Assembly: GCA_004558535.1 (NCBI GenBank)
Contig: SFCP01000007.1
Location: 1-28,848 of the forward strand
Length of the DNA: 28,848 nucleotides
Direction: 5' to 3'
Source: Bacteroidales bacterium
GTDB taxonomy: Bacteria; Bacteroidota; Bacteroidia; Bacteroidales; Bacteroidaceae
Under the pieces are notes generated by a model. That model saw nothing but the letters and a program-made list of their open reading frames with translations. It was not told the origin of the DNA and did no database searches. The number at the start of each line of letters is the position of its first letter. Positions within the stretch are counted from its first letter, which is position 1. The translations under genes and the position numbers were made by a program. Positions 1-6,681 of the stretch are shown one piece after another.

Positions 1-705
1 GTCGGCGAGATGTACGGGGAGGCCTGCTCCTACTATGCCCGACTGGGATTTGCCCGGCTGGTGGTGAAGCCCGTCCCACACATCTATGCCGCGGCGCCCT
101 GCGAAGAGGAACTGTACTGGCTGAACCGGCTGGGCGGAAAATTGACGGCACGTTCGGCCTCGCAGACCATCGACCTGGGAAACGCGGAGATGCACTTTTC
201 GACGCTGCGCCGCAGGAAAGTACGCCGCGCCCGCGCCTGCGGATGGCGTATGGAGGAAGGCTGGGCGCAGTTGTCCTGTTTTTGGCCGATCCTGACCGAA
301 GTGCTCCGCCTGCGGCACGGCGTGGCTCCCGTACACACGATGGCAGAAATGCAGCGCCTTGCCATGGACAACGCGCCGCACATACGGCTCTACACCGCCT
401 GGCGGGACGAGGTATGCCTGGCGGGAACGGTGGTTTATGAATGCGGACACGTGGCACATGCACAGTATATATCCGGCAGCAAGGAGGGTCGGGAAACCGG
501 TGCCTTGGACGCCCTGTTCGACGAACTTACGGCCGCCTATCGCAAGCGCGGATTTCGCTATTTCGACTTCGGCATCTCGACCGAACAAGGCGGCAGCGTG
601 CTCAACGAGGGACTGACCTTTCAAAAAGAGGGCTTTGGTGCACGTAGCATCTGCTATGATGCCTACACCCTAAACCTGTCCTCCGCCGGCTGCCAAGAAG
701 CATAG
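1..705 (+). CDS. GNAT/FemAB-like acyltransferase, 5'-truncated by window edge
   Basis: The frame is open from base 1, so the true start lies upstream; 234 C-terminal residues are visible. The second half looks like the GNAT fold used by FemAB-like acyltransferases: a strand with GHVAHAQYISGS, a helix rich in Leu and Ala, then RYFDFGISTE and a final LNEGLTFQKEGFGA segment. Proteins of this kind sit in Bacteroidetes polysaccharide loci and are thought to acylate amino sugars or glycan intermediates in the cytoplasm. The aminotransferase downstream, which would make an amino sugar, fits that role by context. No signal peptide or membrane segment is visible in this part. About 390 bases of repeats separate it from the next gene, so the two may not share a transcript. 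The acyl donor and substrate cannot be told from sequence. Confidence 0.75.
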   Translation, partial: VGEMYGEACSYYARLGFARLVVKPVPHIYAAAPCEEELYWLNRLGGKLTARSASQTIDLGNAEMHFSTLRRRKVRRARACGWRMEEGWAQLSCFWPILTEVLRLRHGVAPVHTMAEMQRLAMDNAPHIRLYTAWRDEVCLAGTVVYECGHVAHAQYISGSKEGRETGALDALFDELTAAYRKRGFRYFDFGISTEQGGSVLNEGLTFQKEGFGARSICYDAYTLNLSSAGCQEA

Positions 706-724
706 GGCGTGCCGGCCTTGGTCC

Positions 725-1055
725 GAATTATATATTACGGGCGACGGCTCGGAATAGCAAGCTTGTGGATAATTGATGGAGCTTGTGTTGTAATAACATG
801 AATTCCCATAAATGTCCATGAATTATTCCACAAATTACATATTACGGGCGGCGGGTCGGAATCCAAAGCAAGCTTTGTTGCACTCGCCTTGCACCGGAAT
901 TGCATATTACGGGCGGCAGCTCAGAATAGCAAATTGACAAATTCTTCGACTTTGCCTTTGCTCTTCACTCGCCTTGCACCGGAATTGCATATTACAGGCG
1001 GCAGCTCGGCATAAACCAAGTAAAGTTGCCTTCTGCGCTCGCCTTGCACCGGAAT
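725..1055. repeat. Degenerate copies of the promoter-repeat family (gap 706-1092)
   Basis: This gene-free stretch is built from related units. A head with ATTACGGGCGGC followed by a variant of AGCTCGGAATAGCAA recurs near 727, 836, 905 and 989. A tail CTCGCCTTGCACCGGAAT recurs near 883, 969 and 1038. The copy at 901-987 is closest to the units at 9648-9727 and 18694-18857, which contain promoters. Here the position matching the -7 box reads CGGAATTG instead of TAACTTTG, so these copies probably lack promoter activity, although the -33 TTTG (957-960) is kept. No open frame of interest is present. I see no clear promoter for the aminotransferase that follows. Confidence 0.8.
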
Positions 1056-1092
1056 GCTGCCCCATATAATCCCCCTGAAAAAGAAAAGAAGA

Positions 1093-2217
1093 ATGCCCCA
1101 AACTGTCCCCACCATCCCATTCCTGGACCTGCAGCGCGTAAATGCTGCCTACGAACCGATGCTTTCGGACGCAATAGCGCGCACCGTGGCCTCCGGCTGG
1201 TACCTGAACGGCGCGGAATTGGCCCGCTTCGAACGGGAATTTGCCGCGTTCGTAGGCGCGGAATACTGCGTCGGCGTGGGCAACGGACTGGATGCCCTGA
1301 CGCTGGCACTGTTGGCACTGAAACAACTGCGCAAATGGGAGGACGGCGATGAGGTAATCCTGCCGGCCATGACCTTTGTGGCTACGGCCGAAGCTGTGGT
1401 ACGGGCCGGTTTGCACCCCATACTCTGCGACATCACGCCCGATTTCCTGATAAATCCCGCTGCGGCCGAGCAAGCCATCACCCCGCGCACCCGCGCCATC
1501 ATCCCCGTGCACCTGTACGGAAAGGCCTGCGACATGCAGGCACTCCGGACCATCGCCGAACGCCACGGATTGGCCTTGGTGGAAGATGCGGCACAGGCCC
1601 ACGGCGCATGGGAAAGCAAAGGATGCCGCGTAGGTTCGGGCGAAGTGGTCGCCTTCAGCTTCTATCCCGGGAAAAACCTCGGAGCATTGGGCGACGGCGG
1701 AGCCGTGGTCACCCGCCACGCCGACCTGGCACGCCACATCCGGACACTGGCCAATTACGGTGCCGAGCAGAAATACGAGCACCGCTTTCACGGCATGAAC
1801 AGCAGGTTGGACGAGGTGCAGGCTGCCGCACTGCGGGTGAAACTGCCGCATCTGGACGCCGACAACGCCCGACGCCAGACCCTTGCCGCCATCTACAGCC
1901 GTGAAATCAAGCATCCTGCGGTCCGCATCCCCTACGGAGGAGCAACTGACAGCTCCGTATTCCATATCTATCCCGTGCTGTGCAAGCACCGGGCAGCACT
2001 TCAGCAACACCTCAGTGCGCACGGCGTGCAGACACTGGTGCACTACCCCCACCCCATCCACAGGCAGGGCGCATTTGCCGGCCTTTGCCCCGGCAGTTTC
2101 CCCGTGGCCGAACAGGTGGCAGCCGAATGCCTGAGCCTGCCCATCAGTCCGGTGCAAACGGCCGAAGAGACCCATACCATTGCTACACTGATAAATCAAT
2201 TTGACTATGACGCTTGA
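1093..2217 (+). CDS. DegT/DnrJ/EryC1 family nucleotide-sugar aminotransferase
   Basis: The product is a PLP-dependent aminotransferase of 374 residues, the usual family length, that moves an amino group from glutamate to a keto-sugar nucleotide. Visible landmarks are IPFLDLQRVNAAY at the N terminus, the cofactor phosphate loop GNGLDALTL near residue 64, EDAAQAHG at 164-171 whose Asp contacts the pyridine nitrogen, and SFYPGKNLGALGDGG at 189-203 with the Schiff-base lysine at 194. The PGKNLGALGDGGAV form resembles the FdtB/QdtB branch that makes dTDP-3-amino-3,6-dideoxyhexoses; that substrate is inference. I chose the ATG at 1093, which begins MPQTVPTIPFLDL like relatives and follows an A-rich stretch. 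An in-frame ATG at 1054 would add 13 unlikely residues inside the repeat. It overlaps the next gene by 11 bases. Confidence 0.92.
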   Translation: MPQTVPTIPFLDLQRVNAAYEPMLSDAIARTVASGWYLNGAELARFEREFAAFVGAEYCVGVGNGLDALTLALLALKQLRKWEDGDEVILPAMTFVATAEAVVRAGLHPILCDITPDFLINPAAAEQAITPRTRAIIPVHLYGKACDMQALRTIAERHGLALVEDAAQAHGAWESKGCRVGSGEVVAFSFYPGKNLGALGDGGAVVTRHADLARHIRTLANYGAEQKYEHRFHGMNSRLDEVQAAALRVKLPHLDADNARRQTLAAIYSREIKHPAVRIPYGGATDSSVFHIYPVLCKHRAALQQHLSAHGVQTLVHYPHPIHRQGAFAGLCPGSFPVAEQVAAECLSLPISPVQTAEETHTIATLINQFDYDA

Positions 2218-3013
2218 CATCCTGATTTGTACCATCAACAAAGGTATCGTAAGGATCGAGGACGTGCTACTCCCTCCCTCACCCGACATACGGTACATCG
2301 TATCCTATCAATACACCGACGAGCGCTACCTGGACCTGATACCCGCCTCGCTGGCACGCAGAGAGGACGTGGCCCTGTACAAATACAAAGGACAGGGGCT
2401 GGCCGCCAATCGCAACCTGGCGCTGGAGCGGGCCACCTCCGAGCTGGTCATGTTTGCCGACGACGATACACGCATCAGCGCAGACCTGCCCGAGACGGTC
2501 ACGAAAGTGTTTGAACAGCACCCCGACCTCGATGTAGCCTTCTTTCGCGCCGATACCTACACGGGAAAACCACTGAAGAACTATCCCACCGAAGAATTCG
2601 ACATCCGCGAAGCCCCTACGACCTACTCCATCTCTACGATAGAAATGGTATGCAGGCGCAGCGGGGTGCAGGGAAAGGTGAGATTTGACGAGCGGTTCGG
2701 CTTAGGAGCAAAATTCCTGACCTGCGGCGAAGAGGAAATCTGGATGCAGGATGCCCTGCGCGCAGGACTGCGAATGCGCTACTTCCCGATAAAGACCGTG
2801 GAGACCTCGACCATGCTGAAGAAATCACTCATCTATGTCGATGAGGGCGTACAGCGCAGCCGCGGTGCCTTCACCTATTACCTGTACGGCCGGCGGGCCT
2901 GGTGGCTGTGCTTCCGCTTTGCCGCCCAATCGGCACGAAAGGGCTACTGCCACTTCTGGCCCATGATGAAGCGGCTGTCGGAAGGCATCCGCTACATGGA
3001 ACGCACAAAGTAA
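2207..3013 (+). CDS. Family-2-like glycosyltransferase (first of a paralogous pair)
   Basis: This 268-residue protein is a small GT-A glycosyltransferase. It opens with a strand ILICTINKG, has KGQGLAANRN at 61-70 that would contact the nucleotide sugar, the metal-binding acidic cluster ADDD at 84-87, and CGEEEIW at 173-179, the usual place of the acceptor-side catalytic acid. No transmembrane helix is apparent, so it should act on the cytoplasmic face on a lipid-linked glycan. The ATG at 2207 lies inside the end of the aminotransferase gene, which implies translational coupling. It shares the order of all these motifs with the next gene, so the two look like a tandem duplication that has diverged. 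Donor and acceptor are unknown. Confidence 0.85.
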   Translation: MTLDILICTINKGIVRIEDVLLPPSPDIRYIVSYQYTDERYLDLIPASLARREDVALYKYKGQGLAANRNLALERATSELVMFADDDTRISADLPETVTKVFEQHPDLDVAFFRADTYTGKPLKNYPTEEFDIREAPTTYSISTIEMVCRRSGVQGKVRFDERFGLGAKFLTCGEEEIWMQDALRAGLRMRYFPIKTVETSTMLKKSLIYVDEGVQRSRGAFTYYLYGRRAWWLCFRFAAQSARKGYCHFWPMMKRLSEGIRYMERTK

Positions 3014-3042
3014 GCGGCCGGCTCAAGGCGCATCCCACCAAG

Positions 3043-3876
3043 ATGGAAATAGAAATACTGATTTGCACCATAGACGAACGGATAACCCACGCCCTGCAAG
3101 TGCCGGCGAAACCGTGCCCGGGCGTGACTTACCTGATCTCCTGGCAACAAAGCCAAGAGGGACTGTGCCTGCCGGAAAACTTTACACCACGAGAGGACGT
3201 GCGGCTGCTGACCTGCAAGGGACGAGGATTGTCGGCCAACCGGAACTTTGCCCTTGAACACGCACGCGGCGACTACCTGCTGATAGCTGACGACGACGAA
3301 CACTTTGACACCAGTCACCTCGTTCGCGCAAAGGAAGCATTTGCCCAGCATCCGCAAACAGATATTTTCCTGTTGCAGGCCCTCACGCCCGAGGGGCAAC
3401 TCTTCAAGCCCAACTATCCAGCACAACCATTCAACTACGCACACTGCCCGCGCGGTTACTATCCTTCATCGTGGGAAATCGCCCTACGCCGCAAGACCAC
3501 CTCAAGGCTTCGATTTGACATCCGGTTCGGCTTGGGCTCCTCCCATCTGGCCTGCGGCGAGGAGGAAGTCTTCCTGCACGAAGCCTACCGGCAGGGCATC
3601 CGCATAGAATATCACCCCATCCCCGTAGCCACCGTACCGCCCGGCACCACCGGCAGCCGGTTTCGCGAAAGCGAAGCCGTCAGAAGGAGCAAGGGAGCCG
3701 TCCTCACCATCATGCACGGCGCTCCCTCGGCCGCCCTGCGATGCCTGAAGTTCGCACTGACCCTCCGTCATTGCAGCCTGTGCGAGCGATGCCGCTATTT
3801 GGCAAACATGTGGCAGGGCATCCTATATATAAAAAAGGAGCCGAAAGCTCCGTCGGACCAAGAATCGCGCGCCTAA
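3043..3876 (+). CDS. Family-2-like glycosyltransferase (second of the pair)
   Basis: This 277-residue GT-A glycosyltransferase is a paralogue of the gene before it. It has the same opening ILICTI at 5-10, CKGRGLSANRN at 58-68, the acidic cluster ADDDE at 82-86, FDIRFGLG at 158-165 and CGEEEVF at 171-177. The last two match FDERFGLG and CGEEEIW in the neighbour. I chose the ATG at 3043, 29 bases after the previous stop, because translation from there starts directly with the conserved first strand; in-frame codons upstream run back into the neighbouring gene. Its stop codon overlaps the next start as TAATG. It probably adds another residue to the same surface glycan. Linkage and sugar cannot be predicted. 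Confidence 0.85.
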   Translation: MEIEILICTIDERITHALQVPAKPCPGVTYLISWQQSQEGLCLPENFTPREDVRLLTCKGRGLSANRNFALEHARGDYLLIADDDEHFDTSHLVRAKEAFAQHPQTDIFLLQALTPEGQLFKPNYPAQPFNYAHCPRGYYPSSWEIALRRKTTSRLRFDIRFGLGSSHLACGEEEVFLHEAYRQGIRIEYHPIPVATVPPGTTGSRFRESEAVRRSKGAVLTIMHGAPSAALRCLKFALTLRHCSLCERCRYLANMWQGILYIKKEPKAPSDQESRA

Positions 3877-4829
3877 TGGAAAACAGCATGCTCTTCACCA
3901 TCGTCATCCCCTTTCACAACCGCGAGAAGTACTTGCCCGACACGTTGCACTCCGTCTTAGGACAGACGTACCGCCCGCTCCGCCTGGTGCTTGTGGACAA
4001 TAATTCAACGGACAGCTCACAGGCTGTGTGCAGGGCATTTATAGAAAAGCACAGCGCACCGGATTTTGAAATCACACTGACCTCAGAACCGCAGCCCGGT
4101 GCATCGGCCGCCCGCAATCGCGGGCTGGGCCTCGTCCGCACGCCCTACGTTTACTTTTTTGACTCCGACGATCGTATGAGTGCGGACTTCCTCAGCGACG
4201 CCGCGGCACTGTTGCAAAGCAATACAAGGCAAACCGCAGAAAAAACCGACATTATCGCATCCACCACCCGCATCCTTTACCCCGGAGGCAAGTTGCGCAC
4301 CCGCACGCCCCGCCCCGCCCTGTCGCCGACGACACAAATCCTGACGGGCATGCTCTCCACGCAAAGCATGATTATCCGCACGGAGTTTCTGCGAGAAGCA
4401 GGAGGCTGGCGCACAGACCTGAAGCGCTGGAACGACTGGGAACTGGGATTGCGCCTGCTGCTCCGCCAACCCGGCATGATTACACTTACCCCCAAAGCCT
4501 ATCACGCCATACTTGCCCACCCCGACAGCATCACCGGAAAGGACTTCAAATCAAATACTGACGATTTGCTGTACGCTATCCGGGCGGTGGAAACGCAGGT
4601 AAGTGGACATCCGGCCCTCTGCGACGCAGTTGCAGCCCGACGACTCATCCTGTCCGGCCACCTGCACCACGAAGGCGCCACCGAAGCCGCCAATCGCATT
4701 CGCCGGGAAGTCATGCGGCAGCATCCGGGCCTCAAGTGGAAGTTTTTTGCCGCTTGGTGTCGCTATCCGCGCCGCGCCGCCTGGAAAGTATATCAGATAC
4801 TTTTCAAGGGAAGCTGCCAATCGAGGTAA
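3876..4829 (+). CDS. Glycosyltransferase family 2 protein
   Basis: This 317-residue protein is a typical GT2 enzyme. FTIVIPFHNREKYL opens the nucleotide-binding half, LVLVDNNSTD at 37-46 contacts the base, GASAARNRGL at 75-84 follows, and FFDSDD at 94-99 is the metal-binding DxD motif. RWNDWELGLRLLL, about 185-200, corresponds to the ED/WE catalytic-base region. It is only distantly like the two preceding enzymes and is probably not part of that duplication. The ATG at 3876 overlaps the upstream stop by one base; a second ATG at 3888 is possible. It is the last gene of the glycan group here. The next gene has its own promoter after a 61-base gap, and no clear hairpin terminator is seen in between. 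Confidence 0.9.
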   Translation: MENSMLFTIVIPFHNREKYLPDTLHSVLGQTYRPLRLVLVDNNSTDSSQAVCRAFIEKHSAPDFEITLTSEPQPGASAARNRGLGLVRTPYVYFFDSDDRMSADFLSDAAALLQSNTRQTAEKTDIIASTTRILYPGGKLRTRTPRPALSPTTQILTGMLSTQSMIIRTEFLREAGGWRTDLKRWNDWELGLRLLLRQPGMITLTPKAYHAILAHPDSITGKDFKSNTDDLLYAIRAVETQVSGHPALCDAVAARRLILSGHLHHEGATEAANRIRREVMRQHPGLKWKFFAAWCRYPRRAAWKVYQILFKGSCQSR

Positions 4830-4890
4830 GCAAAATCCGGCTTTATTACACGTTTTCAACGCTTTGTCATGATTATCACACAGCCGGCAG

Positions 4891-4920
4891 TTGGCATCTC
4901 AGAAAAAATGCTTACCTTTG
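4891..4920 (+). promoter_or_regulatory. Bacteroidetes-type promoter of the glycogen operon
   Basis: TTG at 4891-4893 (-33 element) and TACCTTTG at 4913-4920 (-7 element) are separated by 19 bases, which fits the phylum's housekeeping sigma consensus. Transcription should start a few bases after 4920, so the upstream in-frame ATG at 4869 cannot be used from this promoter. Confidence 0.75.
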
Positions 4921-4940
4921 CAGCCGGAAAAAAAATGATA

Positions 4941-6614
4941 ATGGCAAAAAATGGCATAACCCCCGACTTCCTTTTCGAAACAAGCTGGGAAGTTTGTAAC
5001 AAAGTGGGCGGAATTTTTACCGTACTATCTTCGAGAGCACACACATTGCAACAGCAGCTCCGAGGAACCCTTATTTTTATTGGACCGGATTTGGGCAACA
5101 AATCCCACGGATTTACTGAAGACAACAGCCTGTTGCCGGATTGGAAAGCAGCCGCAGCAGCACAGGACCTGCAGGTACGCATCGGACGATGGGATGTGCC
5201 GGGAAATCCTATCTGCGCCCTGGTGGATTTTCAGCCTTTCTTTGATCAGAAAAACGAAATTTACGCGCAGGCTTGGGAAAAATTCCATGTAGATTCCCTT
5301 CACGCTTATGGCGACTACGACGAAGCATCCATGTTCAGCTATGCTGCAGGACGCTTTGTCGAAATCGCTGTAAAGTCCTGTATCCCTGAAAAGAGCAAAG
5401 TAGTCTATCAGGCCCACGAATGGATGTCGGGTCTGGGTATGCTGTTCCTGAAGCACCAATGCCCCGGAGTAGCGACCATCTTTACCACCCATGCCACCAG
5501 CATCGGCCGCTCCATTGCCGGCAACAACAAGTTGCTCTACGAATACTTCCACGGCTACAACGGAGACCAAATGGCCGCAGAGCTCAACATGGAGGCAAAG
5601 CACAGCATCGAAAAGCAAAGCGCGCACGGGGCAGACTGCTTCACCACAGTGAGCAAGTTTACCGACCATGAATGCGCACAGCTATTGGATAAATCTGCCG
5701 ACATCGTCCTGCCCAACGGATTTGAAGCGGAATTTGTGCCCAAAGGGGTAGAGTTTACTCGCAAGCGCAAAGCCGCAAGGGCAAAGGTCATCCGCACCAT
5801 GGAAGCCCTGACGGGCACAGCCATCAAGGACGATGTGCTGATAGTTTCGACCAGCGGGCGTAATGACTTCAGATGCAAGGGCTTCGACGTATATATGGAA
5901 GCTTTGGCCCAACTCAACGCCCGACTGAAAGCAGACGGCCCGGCCGATGCCTCCGCCACCCAAGTCCTTGCACTGATTGAAGTGCCCTGCTGGATGGAAG
6001 CTCCGCGCAGCGACTTGCAGGAAAGGCTGAACGGAAAGGAAAAAGCCTTTGAAGAACCATTGCCTAACCCCTACATAACGCATACGCTTCACAATATGGA
6101 CGAGGACCGCATCCTCGGCATGATGAGGCATCTGGGGCTGACTGCCGGTGCGAGCGACCCTGTCAAAGTCCTGCTCATCCCCTGCTATCTGGACGGAAAC
6201 GATGGCATCTTCAATATGCCCTACTACGATTTCCTGACAGCCAACGACCTGTGCATCTACCCCTCCTACTATGAGCCCTGGGGCTACACGCCGCTGGAGA
6301 GCTGCGCATTCCGCACACCCTGCGTCACCACCGACCTCTCCGGCTTCGGACAATGGGTAAACGAAGTGTTGGGACACAACGGCGAAATCGAGGACGGCGT
6401 ACGCGTCATCCATCGGACGGATACCAACTACTTCGAATCCGCCCGTAAAGTCTGCGAAACCATTCGCACAATGCTTGAGACTCCCACCAAAGAGCGCACA
6501 GCCTTGGGACGGGCCGCTGCAAAACTGGCACAAAAAGCGCTGTGGAAGAATTTCATCCGCCACTATTTTGATGCCTACACCTTTGCACTGAAGAAAACTG
6601 AGACAAAACAATAA
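4941..6614 (+). CDS. Glycogen synthase, GT3 (eukaryote-like) type
   Basis: This 557-residue cytoplasmic enzyme adds glucose from a nucleotide sugar to the non-reducing ends of glycogen. The N terminus FETSWEVCNKVGGIFTV closely resembles the start of yeast and animal glycogen synthase, and the C-terminal half has YYEPWGYTPLES with glutamates at 445 and 453, the E-x7-E pattern of retaining GT3 enzymes, followed by TTDLSGFG. It lacks the KTGGL motif typical of bacterial GlgA (GT5). The usual Bacteroides length is about 550 residues. I chose the ATG at 4941; the ATG at 4935 is equally close to the A-rich leader, while 4869 lies upstream of the predicted start of transcription. It is followed after 67 bases by glucan phosphorylase, so synthesis and breakdown of glycogen are made together. 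Confidence 0.93.
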   Translation: MAKNGITPDFLFETSWEVCNKVGGIFTVLSSRAHTLQQQLRGTLIFIGPDLGNKSHGFTEDNSLLPDWKAAAAAQDLQVRIGRWDVPGNPICALVDFQPFFDQKNEIYAQAWEKFHVDSLHAYGDYDEASMFSYAAGRFVEIAVKSCIPEKSKVVYQAHEWMSGLGMLFLKHQCPGVATIFTTHATSIGRSIAGNNKLLYEYFHGYNGDQMAAELNMEAKHSIEKQSAHGADCFTTVSKFTDHECAQLLDKSADIVLPNGFEAEFVPKGVEFTRKRKAARAKVIRTMEALTGTAIKDDVLIVSTSGRNDFRCKGFDVYMEALAQLNARLKADGPADASATQVLALIEVPCWMEAPRSDLQERLNGKEKAFEEPLPNPYITHTLHNMDEDRILGMMRHLGLTAGASDPVKVLLIPCYLDGNDGIFNMPYYDFLTANDLCIYPSYYEPWGYTPLESCAFRTPCVTTDLSGFGQWVNEVLGHNGEIEDGVRVIHRTDTNYFESARKVCETIRTMLETPTKERTALGRAAAKLAQKALWKNFIRHYFDAYTFALKKTETKQ

Positions 6615-6681
6615 AATCCATAAAAACCGGCCGTGACGCAAAAAGACAAAGCCCATCCGCCACGGCTCAAACTACAAACCA

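Noticed and set aside
725..1055. CRISPR-like array
   Set aside because: The repeats differ in length and sequence, have no regular spacers and match single copies elsewhere in the window, and no cas gene is present.
907..2298. Open frame of about 463 codons antisense to the aminotransferase
   Set aside because: The sense strand has all aminotransferase motifs; the antisense product is Cys- and Gly-rich and resembles nothing.
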